From: Uloborus plumipes
Lineage: Eukaryota > Arthropoda > Arachnida > Araneae > Uloboridae
Assembly: GCA_038373865.1 (NCBI GenBank)
Contig: JAXGGA010001131.1
Coordinates: 103,858 to 167,857 of the forward strand
Direction of reading: 5' to 3'
Length of the DNA stretch: 64,000 nucleotides
The position numbers and the translations under genes are program-made. Below the pieces are notes generated by a model. It saw only the letters and a list, made by a program, of their open reading frames with translations. It was not told where the DNA came from and did not search any database. This document shows, piece after piece, positions 12,633 through 24,131 of the stretch. How positions within the stretch are numbered: the first letter of the stretch is position 1; every line of letters begins with the position of its first letter.

Positions 12633-12822
12633 GATTTTTTAGCCAAGGGTCACACTTCATAGCAAGATAAATCTCGCGGGGCCCCCAGAACATATATAAA
12701 ATTAAAAGATATGTAATTAAGCCTGTTTTATATTTAACATGGGAAAACACGAAGAAGAAAAGAAAATTATAAACCAAAGAAGTTGCTACCATTACTACAT
12801 GCTTGCCTTGGAATTTTAACTC

Positions 12823-14338
12823 TGTTTTAATCCTACCAAATCCATATCCACCTTCTTTATCACCAACAAAAGGTTATACAATTTCGAGCCAAGTTTAAAA
12901 ATGGATAACCAGGATTTTACTTATGAGAAGCATCCTAAATATCTGGGATTTATTTTAAAAACCGAATGGACAAGCAATAAACACATCGATCATATTGTCT
13001 TAAAGAGTAGAAAAAGATTAAATATCCTTAAATATTTAGCTGGCAGAGACTGGGGCGCCGATGCTCTCACTCTAAGAAATACTTATATTACATTTATCAG
13101 ACCAATTTTAGAGTATGGTTTCCCCGTCTATAGCTGTGCTTCATCCACCAACTTAGACAAATTGGAGAAGGTTCAACTCAGTGCAGCTAGAATTATTTAA
13201 GACGCAGTTGCCCCAGGGAAATTGTTCTCTATGAAGCTAACCTGCAACCACTCCAAACTAGAAGAAAGGCAATCCTCACCAAGTACTTCAATAAACTGTC
13301 CAGTTACGGTCAGCATAACAGAACTTCCGTATATTTAAAGAACTGGAATAACCACCAAAGACTTAAAAAGAACAGTCCCTTCAGCCAGGCTAAACTTCTG
13401 CAATTGCCTTACAGTCAGGTTGAACCCCACTCCTTATTAACTTGCCTCAATCCCTCAGAAGGATTACACAGAGTCCATTTTAACTTCAGTTTTTCTATCC
13501 CAATCATCAAGAAGGATTTAATTCCTGCTCATCTCAAACAGTTGGCATTAGAGATCATAAACAAGATCCCGGACAATGCCATAAAATTGTATACAGATGG
13601 CAGTAAACTAGATAACCACGCCGGTAGCGGCATCTACATTGAGAAACGGGGGAAAAACTGTCTACCAGCCTTCGCAACCCTGATTCATTTTCAGTATTCA
13701 AAAGTGAGTTAATAGCAATTGAACAGGGACTTGAGGCCATTCTCAATGACAATGATTATGGAGATCTCTGGATCCTTTCAGATAGTCGTAGCTCTATACA
13801 GCACCTCCACAACTGGACTGCAATTGGTGATAAAACCAGCACTTCTATTCTCCTTAAACTAAAAGCTCATCTCCAAGCTCCATGAAGTCTACTTTCAATG
13901 GATTCCATCCCATGTAGACATTTTCGGCAACGAACGAGCGGATGAACTGGCAAAGAAGAGCTGTTACTCCGACAATCCTTCCTCTTCAGAACTTACCTTT
14001 TCAGAGCACCAATCTATTGTAAATTCTGAGATTTTGAAGGAGTTCAAGATCCCTCCCTACCATGAGTGGTACGCTGGCAAAGAGCCTGGCTCTTCTTTCG
14101 CCCTAAATTGTGAGAGATCATCGAAAACTGCAATTTCTAGATTAGCAAGCGGCCACGCGAAGAGTCTCGCATTCATTGAGGGCAGGAAAGTCTTCGACGT
14201 CTGCTCTAAATGCAAAACCCAGCAGGCTTCTCCAGAGCACATCCTGGACTGTCTAAGACTTCGCAAAGAAGATATCTTTGAATCACCTCTTCTTGTCCTC
14301 GATTTCCTCCGGGTCAATGGTCTGATGGACCTTGTCTG
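12823..14338 (+). pseudogene. 5'-truncated jockey-type non-LTR retrotransposon: end of reverse transcriptase, RNase H, C-terminal Cys/His motif
   Basis: Reading starts inside the reverse transcriptase, with STFFITNKRL then HPKYLGFILK and the thumb-like segment LRNTYITFIRPILEYGFPVY. The frame breaks at the stop near 13,198 and resumes through YEANLQPLQTRRKA to an RNase H domain. Its acidic residues are visible in LYTDGSKLD (about 13,588), FKSELIAIEQGL, ILSDSRSS and FGNERADELAKKS, which lie in different frames because of shifts near 13,680 and 13,880. A Cys/His motif (CSKCKTQQASPEHILDC) precedes the final stop at 14,336-14,338. The upstream ORF1, endonuclease and most of the reverse transcriptase are absent. 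The copy cannot move itself. Family assignment rests on this domain order. Confidence 0.9.
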
Positions 14339-14836
14339 ACTTCGTCAGACTTTGGAGGATTAGTCTCAACTCAACTACATGCTTATTTTACTGCAATTTT
14401 CTACTGTTTTCCAAACACAAATTTCTAACTATTTGGCTTCAAATTTATAAAAATCATTCGTAACACCAAATAAACATTACTGGTGTTTTGGAAGGTTCTA
14501 GAACATTATTTCGATTTGCAATATTGAACATAACAACTGGCCACATGGATGGTGTACACAGAGTACATCTAGCCAGCCGACCGTAGGTTGGGCACCACTG
14601 AACGAGTGAATAATAATAAATTGGTTTTAGGAAACAGCGCACTGAACTTACTAACTTATAGAATGTTTTTGAACCACTGAAACAGCTTATAAGAAGTGGT
14701 AATTAATTAATTTACTAATGTGCGAATGGGCGCAAGATCACAAGGTGCTTTACATTAGATGAGTAAAGATCAGAAAATACCGAATAGCTTATGCTTTGTT
14801 AATTGTATTCAATTTTAAATTGAATCGTCAGACTCT
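14339..14836. other. Non-coding, no gene seen
   Basis: Starts with the likely 3' untranslated end of the retrotransposon (GTCAGACTTTGGAGGATTAG). No further feature. Confidence 0.4.
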
Positions 14837-14844
14837 GATGGCAT

Positions 14845-15032
14845 CAGTGGCGTTTATAGCACCCTTGCAGCTTCCGCGGGGGGGGGGGGCGCATGAGGTT
14901 TGAGGGCGCACAATCCAGGACAATAGCACTATAAATTACAATGGAAAAATATTTTTTATAGTTTCATTGGGGGGTGGGGGGCGCACTTGAAAATCTTGAG
15001 GGGGTGCGCACCTAGGTCTATGTACGCTATTG
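14845..15032. mobile_element. hAT-like MITE, 188 bp
   Basis: Ends CAGTGGCGT and, on the other strand, CAATAGCGT. The 8-bp flanks are GATGGCAT (14,837-14,844) and GATGGCAC (15,033-15,040), 7 of 8 identical, as expected of an old hAT target duplication. The inside is G-rich (runs near 14,879 and 14,970). Non-coding. Confidence 0.72.
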
Positions 15033-15244
15033 GATGGCACACACTATTTATATCTTCTGACTGTATTAGTACAGAAAAGCAACAGACAAATGCCAGTCTC
15101 AGTGTTTCTTTTAATGCCTTTTTGGATGCTGTTACACTTGCCGAAGTTTCATCTGTGAAAACGAAACTAATAAAGACAATTTCAATTTTTTTTTTTTTTT
15201 ATCGTTACAATAAGCGCTCATTTTCAACTATCTTCTGCCATTCA

Positions 15245-15251
15245 ATATAAA
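15245..15251 (+). promoter_or_regulatory. Candidate TATA box (TATAAAA)
   Basis: TATAAAA stands about 390 bp before the ATG at 15,635. If used, transcription would start near 15,275-15,280. No initiator sequence is convincing, so this is only a candidate. Confidence 0.3.
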
Positions 15252-15275
15252 ACTCGATTCCTTTTGAAGTCCAAG

Positions 15276-15637
15276 ATGTTGATTTGACCTTTAAAGTTAC
15301 CGAGTTCGATCGCAGACTGATTGGCGAGTTTTTTTGCTTCGAATTGGCGAAATTGCATCCTCCATTTCACAGGTAACCTTCCTCGTGAAAGTCAAAGTGG
15401 AAGTTTTAAATGAAACTTCTTCAACCGAAGAAGACGCACGTCCCACTCGTAGCTGTGAAACCGGTATAATCATTGAAGGAGAATAAAGCATCTCTCGGAT
15501 TTTTTTTTCTCCATGAGATTTCTTTTCTCTTCTCGGCACATCCCTGGCATTTCATATTCTTTGTTTGTTCCGGAGCAGCAAGAGGTGTAAAAAGGAACTT
15601 CATAGGGAGCCATTGGAACTGACGGTTTATCAACATG
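15276..15637 (+). other. Candidate first exon (5' UTR plus ATG) with GTAAGT donor
   Basis: The sequence CAACATG (ATG at 15,635-15,637) is directly followed by the perfect donor GTAAGT (15,638-15,643). The context CAAC before ATG fits arthropod start sites. An exon ending exactly after ATG is in phase 0. The next supported plus-strand coding exon (53,945) begins in phase 0 and lacks a start codon, and joining the two gives Met-Asn-Pro-Phe-Arg followed by a hydrophobic core, a well-formed signal peptide. The implied intron is 38.3 kb. The 5' boundary is a guess from the TATA box. A chance ATG-donor overlap cannot be excluded. Confidence 0.35.
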
Positions 15638-15643
15638 GTAAGT

Positions 15644-16889
15644 TTTGGTTTTGTTTTCCGATTTTCGTTTCGCTTTTGGAATGCCTTTTAGGATGATTTC
15701 TTAGTATTTTGTGTCATAATTCAGACTCGTTGACGCTGGTATGTCATGAAAAACAATCATTTTCAAGGAACTTTTGCAAAAAAAAAAAAAAGATTTATTG
15801 ATTTGTATGTTTTATAAAAAGAGAGAGAGAAAAAAAAAAGAAGAGGGAAAGAAAATCGGACTTGGTGTAAAAATAGTGAATTTTAAAAATTAGAATGGCT
15901 TTTCAAACTTTAAGTTGTTTAACTGAGAAAAAAATGATTAGAATAACTAACATAAACATACATTTAATAATACCAATAACTGGAAGGTTTCAGCCAGTCT
16001 CTTAGAACTATGAGTTTTTGAGAATCGACTACAACTAGAGACATTTTTAAGGTCGTATTTCATGTATTAAAAGTCAGAAATAATCTTTAAAAATTTAGTG
16101 TAGCGTATTTTTGCGTTTTTTTTTAAATTTATAATACATAAATGTTTGGCATCGTGGGAAAAGAGGAGGAAAAATAAAATCGTTAAAACATTACATTTGA
16201 ATGTTATGTTTTTTTGTTTTTTTTAATACCAACTGTCAAACATTCTATATGTTGAAAATCAAAATAGTACATCGTAAAAAGAACTGCAGTATACCGGAAA
16301 ATCGCCTGAAAACTGGACTTATATTCTAGTAATAGCAGCGCTGTTATCCTTTAGTAATGCTGCCAATTTTACTTAAAAAATGGCTGTCACGTTAATGAAA
16401 ATGTTAATGTAATCCCTGTTTGCTAGAGGTTTTTTAATAGTACTGCAGTTTTTTCCGACAGTGTAGTAACAATCTATCTTTTTCTTACGTAATATGTGAC
16501 GATAGAGATTCTTCTTAAGTAATGCTACTTAAGAAGAAGGTGTATTGTTACCAGAAAAGTTTATAAAATCCCAGTTTGTTGTCCCAGACTAGTTGTACTG
16601 TAGTTGTTCTCACAGTATTCAAATATTTATCCCCTACCACTTTCCATTTTAAAAGCAGAAAAGTAGCTCTTATACAGAATTGATCTTCGTGGTTTTTTCT
16701 ACTTTCCTATTTTCACTCCACCTACCTCCTTTACCTCGGACTATAATTAACGTCAATACCTGACTGGTCTACTACACTGAAGGCCAAAAGTACTTCAAGT
16801 TTAAGATATCAACTATTTTTTACAAGGTTGGGTCATAACAAAAGCTTTTTTTTTTTTTTTTTTTCTTTTTTTGAATTGAACTGATCTTG
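15644..16889. other. Non-coding, no gene seen
   Basis: AT-rich, with A-rich runs (15,778-15,840) and a poly(T) tract near 16,845-16,864. No element recognised. Confidence 0.4.
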
Positions 16890-17300
16890 CAAAAACATTG
16901 CTGGGATCAAGATTCTGACAAACGTGTGGTTGAATTTTCCAATACATTCTAGAGTTGCAGATCCTGGTAACAAGCCATGGCTGTTATGGGAGAACTTTAA
17001 AATACATTGTAGGGATTCTGATTAATATGTACTTTCATTTTCTACAACATATAATAGCTTTACTTACTGAACAAATCAATGCTGTTATAGGGCAACTTGA
17101 AAATATTTTTAAGATTCCGATGGATATGGTTAAATTTTCTGGAACATACTAGAGCTTTAGTTACTGAAAAAAACATCTTTGTTATAGGACAACTTACAAA
17201 GCCATTTTTAGGATTATTATTCTGATGAATATGGTTCAGTATTCTAGTGCATACTAGAGCTTTAGTTATTGAGCAAACCCATTTTTGTTAATTTTCATTT
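16890..17300. repeat. Degenerate tandem repeat, ~115-120-bp unit, about 3.5 copies
   Basis: Units share GTTATAGG-CAACTT, GATTCTGATGAATATGGTT-like words and ATACTAGAGCTTTAGTTACTGA. The last two units are most alike. A 65-codon open frame over part of it shows no resemblance to a known protein. Confidence 0.7.
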
Positions 17301-18533
17301 GATTATAAGATGAAAGATATAAAGCATTTTTAAAATAATCTTTTACCAGCGTAATTATTAAAAAATACACAAAAGAAGAGTATCAGAACAATCATTACAC
17401 ACAGAGGTACTTTGAACGCCTCGGCAAAGATATTTCATACATTGAAAAGATATCTCAAAAATTTGGTAAAGCGTATTTTCACGTTTTGAAATTTAAATAA
17501 TAACTTATCATTGCTGAAGATAATGGAAAAGCAATTTTTTTACATATTATATGAAGTGTTTTTTTTTAATTTAAATGACAAGAATTTCAAGTATCAAAAA
17601 TCGAAATATTACACGTCTTTTCCTGCCAATCTTCCATTTCATCTTTAGAAAGTAAGTTTTTCATGAAATTAATCACTATTATGTTCTTCACGGTTCTTGC
17701 ACGCTGCACTCCTCTAAAATGAAGTTCAACTCTTACAAAAAAAAAAATGACCTGGCTCATTACCGGGAATAAAGATTTTCAAGAGCAGTTGTTTACATTA
17801 CAACCTGCAGTTGACCAACACCCCCTGTGAATGAATCGTCCCACTTTGTACTTGGCAAGGAGTAGGGCTAAAATTCAAGTGGCAATAATCTGCTTGTCTC
17901 TCTTTTTCAGGGAATTTTCCTATTGTGAATTTTAAAATACCTAATGAGCCGACTTTCTGATCAAATGTGAATGGGCCCAATCAATAATCTCCATGCTAAT
18001 TTCTGGAGCTATGACGATGCTTACTCTTTGCATAGTTTTCATGAGAAAGGCATGAAGATGTCACTTTGCAGGGAAATAGTAAACTATGTACATCAATAAG
18101 ACTCGTTCGTTATCGGTCAGTCGATCGATGTGCCTGTTGGCCGCCCTTGATCTAGAGACTAATCTGCTGTTTTTAAATTGAATTGTTTTACTTATTTAAT
18201 CATTGCGACTGAAGAAATTCTTGTTTATATGGAAAGAGAGTAATCCGATTAGTGAATTAACTCACCGCAGTGAATAAACAGGAGCTATAATTATCTGTGC
18301 AAAAACAAGGATTCAAAATTTTTTTTCTCACATGAATTAGTGCCAGTTAGTCGGTAACTTTCTTCTATAAAATTTCAAACAAAAAATGGTTTGAAAATCC
18401 TATGTTTGTCGCCTTGACTGGGTCGTTGCTCCCCTTTTCTTTAAACATAAAAAGAAACCTGAAAAAAGACTGAAGTTTCCCCAGTTTCCACTGAAGTTCT
18501 TTAAAAAAAAAACGTAACTTAAGTGTTCACCCT
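17301..18533. other. Non-coding, no gene seen
   Basis: AT-rich sequence without a supported exon or repeat family. Confidence 0.4.
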
Positions 18534-18938
18534 AGCAGCATCATCTCATCGGCCGATGATCGGCCATTCATCGAAACCCGATGAAATTCTCATCGGCCGA
18601 TGATCCAATATGTCTCACCGGCCGAGCAGAATCCGAGCAGCAAAATCCGATGAGAATACGATGAGATTTGGAGTAATTTACGAGCAGAACAGTCCCGTGC
18701 CGAGGAATTTCATCGGGAAACTTGATCGGAAGGATATCGTTTTCCGATGGAATATAGCTCATCTTTTTTTCATCGGGAAAGTTGATCTGAAGGATATCGA
18801 TTTCCGATGAAAAGTAGCTCATCGAAAACCGTGCTCGGATACTGATCGGAACGATGTCATCGTGCGTTACAGGATCAGTTTACGAGGAGTTTGTTGATCG
18901 GCCGAGCAAAATCCGATGAGTTGATGCTACTTGGGCAT
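18534..18938. mobile_element. Palindrome-rich MITE with CCCTAGCAGCATCA / TGATGCTACTTGGG ends
   Basis: Ends are AGCATCATCTCATCGG and its inverse CCGATGAGTTGATGCT. Inside are repeated palindromes (CATCGGCCGATGATCGGCC) and repeated GATCGGAAGGATATCG-type phrases, so the single strand could fold extensively. The outermost bases resemble the MITE at 47,066-47,171 (CCCAGGTAGCAC...GTGCTACTTGGG). Open frames here come from the repeats. Confidence 0.75.
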
Positions 18939-19261
18939 TTACTGGTCACCTTATTCTAATTGTAAACATGGCTCAAATCCACACTTTCCCTAGCGTCTGA
19001 GAGCAGAAATATTGCTAGATATTTTCACGAGAGTGAAAATATTCCTTGACATATTTTAGAGGAGCCTAATTTATTTTGGTCAGTGAAATGTACGAAAATA
19101 GTCTAGACCGTGATCAATTTCATTTAAAAAACTGACTATCTAAGAATAAAATGGAAACTGACATTGAAAGAAGAGATGTGCATTAGTTTGATTTTTAAAT
19201 CGTTGTTTGACATTTTAAATTTAAAAAAAGATCGAAAAATATTTTTTAACTTAAAATTTCT

Positions 19262-19450
19262 GTGGCTCTGAGTTAGAAGCTTCTCCTCAAATGCCTCAGG
19301 TTGTGGGTTCTATTCACACCGGAGCCATGGGTGTTATTTGATCTCTTTGTGTTGTAAATCTTTTTTCTGTTGTCTTATATGTCAATAAAGAAGTCCAACC
19401 TCTCGAGGCGATGGAACTCCAAAGATTCATTGTGACCACGATAACAACAA
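19262..19450 (+). mobile_element. Possible degenerate tRNA-derived SINE
   Basis: GTGGCTCTGAGTTAGAAGC and GTGGGTTCTATTCACACC are spaced like A and B boxes. An unrelated body follows, ending near GATAACAACAACAG. No target duplication is visible. Confidence 0.35.
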
Positions 19451-19900
19451 CAGAATTAAACTTTCTCCCCTCCCCTTTCATTTTCGGCAATATCTTATAT
19501 CTTTAAACGAGCAATTCTTGTATATATTTCGGATCTCGAAAACAGCTCTAACGATTTTAATAAAATTTTGTATTTGGATAAAGTTTTAGTTGTTGAGTTC
19601 ATCTACATCGGCGTTTTTTCTGTAAAATCGCGAGTTTTCACAAAAAACCCCGTTTTTTGTGCCTTTATTAAAAGTTTGAGAAGCTTTCTTTCGCCATTTT
19701 CTTTATAATTACTATTATTGTTACTGTTTCATAGCAACCACGTTTTATTATTATAACAATGGATTTCATATTTATCACATGAGCATAAATTTAAATTTTT
19801 ACGGAATTTTCAAACGAGTTTTGGCAACGTTAGAATTGTTGTTGTTTTTAAAATGTTAAAGAGATCGATCAAAATAAAGTTATTGTGGTGTGATTTTACC

Positions 19901-20012
19901 ATAGACATTGGAAACGCTCGCGCACCAGCTCGCTATACGAGCAGGTATAGCTTAGCAAGTACGCAGGCTCGCTCGTATAGCGAGTGGGCGAGCGAGCGTT
20001 TCTGATGTCTAT
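19901..20012. mobile_element. Small foldback element, 112 bp
   Basis: ATAGACATTGGAAACGCTCGC at the left pairs with GCGAGCGTTTCTGATGTCTAT at the right. The middle holds CGAGC-rich inverted words (CTCGCTATACGAGC, GCTCGTATAGCGAG). GC-rich against its surroundings. Non-coding. Confidence 0.75.
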
Positions 20013-20175
20013 AGAGTTTACAGTGCGCATCGTTTAAATAAGGTTGTGTTTTTAAAAACAAATTACTGCTGTTTTAGATGCGTAATTGCAACCAAGGGCT
20101 TAAAAATGCTTTTCAAGTTTATCTAAATAAGTTCTTCGAACTTTAGAAAAAAACACGATTTTACAAACCTCTTTT

Positions 20176-20960
20176 TACTTCCTTTTACGTAGTAAAGGAA
20201 GTATTGTGATCGCGAAAAAAAAATCACTCAAATTTGAGTCTAAATTTTGATTTTGCTCACCCCCGAATGAATGTTCAGTAGTTTTTTCGACCTGTCAGCA
20301 CGTGCATATGTACCTACCAACATATAAGCAGCTGAAAAATCCTTTTCAACCACCCCCGAGTTAATTACGACGAGTTTTCTCGTGACGTCTGTATGTACGT
20401 ATGTGCAGATGTATGTGCGGATGTGTCTCGCATAACTCAAAAGCTATATGCCTTAGAAACTTCTAGCTTGGTATGTAGGCTCTGAGAATGGTCTTGTTGT
20501 ACACCTCCCCTTGTGGTTGCATTCGAGTGTTCCCAAGGGGGTGTTTTACCCTTTTTTGGGGGTAAATCAGTGTTAATTTCAATGCAGACTCAAGTGATAT
20601 GAATTGGCGCTACCACTTGGCGATATGTCGCCAAGCTTTTGGTCGTCAAGAGTTTGACGCCAGCTTGGCGACATATCGCCAAGTTGGCGACAAATTTGGT
20701 GAAAAATTTATTTTTTTGCATTTGGGTTCAACTTGGCGCTATTGGCGATATTTTGCGAAAAATTCACTGAATGATATTAAAATCAGCAATATTTAGAAAA
20801 TTAACCATTGTAAAATATTTTTTGCACTGTTTCGTGGCATATTAGGGGAGCAAATGTTTGAATTGTTACCTTGCTCACTCCAAGCACTTTTTTTTTTTAA
20901 CACTTAAGGCAACTACTAAGAAATTAACACGTAAAAGGAAGTAGTGTGGGGTCCATACCA
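20176..20960. mobile_element. ACTTCCTTTTACGTAG element (family C, copy 3)
   Basis: About 785 bp, collinear with 11,893-12,632 from TACTTCCTTTTACGTAG to GTGTGGGGTCCATACC. It differs by substitutions, a T-run expansion near 20,890 and extra GGCGAC words near 20,655-20,690. The TATG region is unexpanded here. Confidence 0.88.
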
Positions 20961-21843
20961 CATTTTTTTTTTAACAGAGTGGGGCTCGGTCGCCAGACAC
21001 TTTTATTTAAGAAACAAAGCATGAAAATAGGCTTGCCAAAATTTTTGAGACATATTACCGATTTTAAAAGCGTGAAACATGCTTGCTAGGGTGTTAAAAA
21101 TATCTCTGGGTGAAGCAACTCTGAATGATCCCCCCTCCCCTCTGATTGAGCTTTTGCAAAAATGCGTTCTCCAATGAAAATTATCAAATTTCTATAAATG
21201 GTACAAACTCCTCACGAACCAAGGACCCGAAAACAGCCAACGCACTCTCTCCCTCGGGGGATATTATTACACATTCAAAGCACACCTTAAAAATTGAACA
21301 ATTTACTCCTTCCTAGATGATTCTGTTTACGTTTCGAGCTTCAGCCATTTTTTATGGTCTTCTTCAAGGCCTGGTGAGGATGGCCTCGGTCAGAGAGCTG
21401 AGGATTCGCCGCGGGAGGACCATCCGAGGGCGGCGGCTGTCCTCGGCCATCCCCGATGCACCCCACCTAAATCTCAATTGTTAAAAAAATAGCGATGGTC
21501 CAAATAAAAATGGCCTAAGCGACCTCGCTCTCATTTTTTTGCAAGGTACATCATTCGGAGAGGTCCGGAATTTTTTCCTTATTGTTCTTCATGAGCTTTT
21601 GTTAGTTCGTATTTATCCAAGCTACATCGTAAAAAAAAGTTTTTTAGACATGTAACTATGTAAATATAAAATTGAATAAAAACAGAATTCAGAACTTAAC
21701 TTAAGAATAGGAATGATGGTTGAAAGACTAAAGCCACGTTTTAAGCATGACTTGTATAATCTGAGTGCATGATTATGTCTTCTAAAGCAACGTTTTCTTT
21801 TTTCCACCGTCCCGTGAAATTTGCAAAAATCTTTACAGGACTC

Positions 21844-21892
<49 letters not shown>

Positions 21893-22327
21893 AATATTAT
21901 GAAAATAAAACTGTTGCAAAAGAGCTGCTGTGTGCAACGTTTTTATTTATTTACTTACATTGTTGTTAAATTTAAATGTAAGAGCTCATTAAAAACGTTC
22001 ACAAAATCCAGTAAAAAAAATAAATGAATGAAAAAAAAAGTTATATTGAGTAGTCTAATACAGTTTGGAATTTTACAAAAGCTTTTTCTAATTTGCTCTT
22101 TCGCACATACACCCGTTTAAACCCTGCTTTAACGTAGTATTCATTTTAGTACTATTTCAGAGTTACTTTTGGGCAATTCCATTTTTTTTAAAGCACCAAT
22201 AGCTGCACAAAACAGCCTGTAAAGACTCCAATTGTGTTAGATCCTTGTTTTTGCAGCATGAATTGTATTAAGAATGTGGACACTACTTCTACAAAATGCA
22301 GTTAAATTTTGAAGATTTCCAAAAAAA
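20961..22327. other. Mostly non-coding; possible Penelope-like terminal fragment
   Basis: On the minus strand, near 21,336-21,370, GCCTTGAAGAAGACCATAAAAAATGG is followed by a CGAAACGT-type word. Such phrases are common in terminal repeats of Penelope-like retroelements, but no reverse transcriptase is present. A GC-rich patch lies at 21,380-21,470 and a 44-base poly(T) tract at about 21,845-21,888. Confidence 0.3.
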
Positions 22328-23076
22328 AGTCTCATTTATACGCCGCCTCATTTATGCTCCTTTTCACTTGTACGATGATTTTCAATGATCCCAGAACGTT
22401 CCATAGCATAATAATGATAATATCATTCGTTTATGCGTCGCTCTAAAGATAAATATTTCACTTATGCGACGAATTTTTCGTAAAATGTAAAATTTAATTT
22501 ATTTTCTTTAAAAAATAAGCATGTTTCTTCACTTTACTCTTTAATCTTTCGCCTTTATTGCACACGGAAGGCCTTTTCTCCACATACTCTAGAGTTTGGA
22601 GAGGGACAATTATCTATTATGTATCGTTTTAAAGGAAACAATTTGTGAATAGGTACGCTACAATTTTTGTTTTCTCTTTATCATTGTAGTTACGTTACAG
22701 TACTGTAAAGGCCTTTTTATTCGCGAGGCCTTAATTTTCCCGATTTTCGCGAGCCCTTCGTAATCGCGAAAATTTAGGCCTCGCGAATTTTTTTTTACTT
22801 TGGACTATTTCAACTTTCGGTTCTGTACATGCAAAATTCGCGAAATTTTCGGCCCGCGAAATCACCGATATAATCATTTTCGCGAAAATTACGGCCCGCG
22901 AAATTAAAGGCCTTTACAGTAATTGCCAAACCGTAGTAATATGTCCCTTTTCTACAGAAACATTTTTTTACGCTCTCATTAGAACTTATGTTGCGCTTTA
23001 GATCTTTAAATAGGTTTGTTCGCTTATGCGTCCCTCTCAGTTATGCGCCTTTTTCTGTTTAAGTGAGAGTTCACTG
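22328..23076. mobile_element. TA-flanked MITE (family T2, copy 1) interrupted by a second MITE
   Basis: Right end GTGAGAGTTCACTG followed by TA (23,077-23,078). The left end is worn but begins CATTTATACGCCGCCTCATTTATG. It is collinear, in reverse orientation, with the intact copy at 45,321-45,882. The alignment is broken only by the element at 22,703-22,919. Confidence 0.85.
22703..22919. mobile_element. Nested MITE with CTGTAAAGGCCTTT ends, TA duplication
   Basis: Inverted ends CTGTAAAGGCCTTT / AAAGGCCTTTACAG, with TA at 22,701-22,702 and 22,920-22,921. The inside is made of CGCGAAAAT and GGCCCGCGAAAT inverted words. The host copy at 45 kb shows the uninterrupted site (CCAGTAATTGCC), which confirms the TA target and both ends. 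Confidence 0.93.
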
Positions 23077-23078
23077 TA

Positions 23079-23511
23079 TACGATTGTTTTTTTTATTTTA
23101 TTATGATTGTTATGGAGAAAATAATATTATTTAAGCATTTTACCTGGAAATCCTCAACATTTAACTGCATCATATAGTAGTGAAGATCTTGTTCTTCGTA
23201 AAGAATGTGAAATAAAACAAGGATTTAACATATCTCTAGCCTTTGTAAGCTGCCTTGTAAAAAAAAAACTGATTCGTCTTTTTCCGTGGAATTACTTTTA
23301 CCAGGTTTGACGCATACATGAATGATGAAATGTCAAAGATCTGAGTGGATTGTAGTCGTTTCTTATTGTTGCAGTGGAAAAAATTAAATCTTCTACATCT
23401 GTAGCTATGCATTAAATTAGAAGAAAATAATTTCTTTTTGCACGCATAGATAAATGAAACGGAGATAAGTATGCCTATTATCCTACGCAAAGTCATGAGA
23501 TTAAATAAGTG
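23079..23511. other. Non-coding, no gene seen
   Basis: AT-rich; an 86-codon minus-strand open frame has no recognisable domain. Confidence 0.4.
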
Positions 23512-23519
23512 CTCTAACT

Positions 23520-24123
23520 CAGTGGTCGGAAGTAGCGCGCTACAAGTAGCGAAACTACTGTAGTAGCTACATTTTTTAGTAGTTTGTAGTGTAGCGCACT
23601 ACTTTTTAAAAAAAGTAGAGTAGTGAGTAGCGCGATACAAAAAAATTGTAGTTTGTAGCGATTTCTGAAAACTACTTTCAAATTAAAAAAAAATATAAAT
23701 AAATGAAGAAAATTTAAAAAAAAAGAGAACGAAGGAAAAAAAACAAGATTTTTTTTGTAGCGAATATTCGTAAAAAAAATCTAAAATTCGTAAAAAAATC
23801 TAAAAAGGATAAATTTTGGCAAAAAAAAGGAACAAAAAGGAAAAGTAACAAATAAATTCAAAGACAATTCCTATTTTTATTCCATATTCGAATGAGGTAA
23901 TTTTTTAATCTAAACCACTTTTCGAATTTTTTCGGTCGATCTTCAATCGGTGTATTCTTGTTATTTATTTTTCAAAAAGTAGCGAAGTAGCAACTACATT
24001 TCAAAAGTAGTGTAGCTCGCTACATTTAAAAAAAAGTAGTTGTAGCTGTAGTTAACTACATTTATAAGAAAGTAGTTGTAGTTGTAGTTCGCTACGAAAA
24101 ATATGTAGTTTTTCCAACCACTG
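23520..24123. mobile_element. hAT-like non-autonomous element, 604 bp
   Basis: Ends CAGTGGTCGG...CCAACCACTG, with the exact 8-bp duplication CTCTAACT at 23,512-23,519 and 24,124-24,131. The subterminal parts are packed with GTAGCGCTAC-type words (AGTAGCG, GTAGTTTGTAG) in both orientations, likely transposase-binding or folding sequence. No transposase. Confidence 0.95.
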
Positions 24124-24131
24124 CTCTAACT

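Noticed and set aside
13404..14339. Separate host genes for the 102- and 101-codon frames
   Set aside because: They carry RNase H and the terminal Cys/His motif of one decayed retrotransposon.
16890..17300. CRISPR-like or coding repeat
   Set aside because: Long degenerate units without spacers in a eukaryotic context; a plain tandem repeat.
21330..21480. Full Penelope-like element
   Set aside because: Only a short end-like phrase is visible, with no reverse transcriptase or endonuclease and no boundaries.
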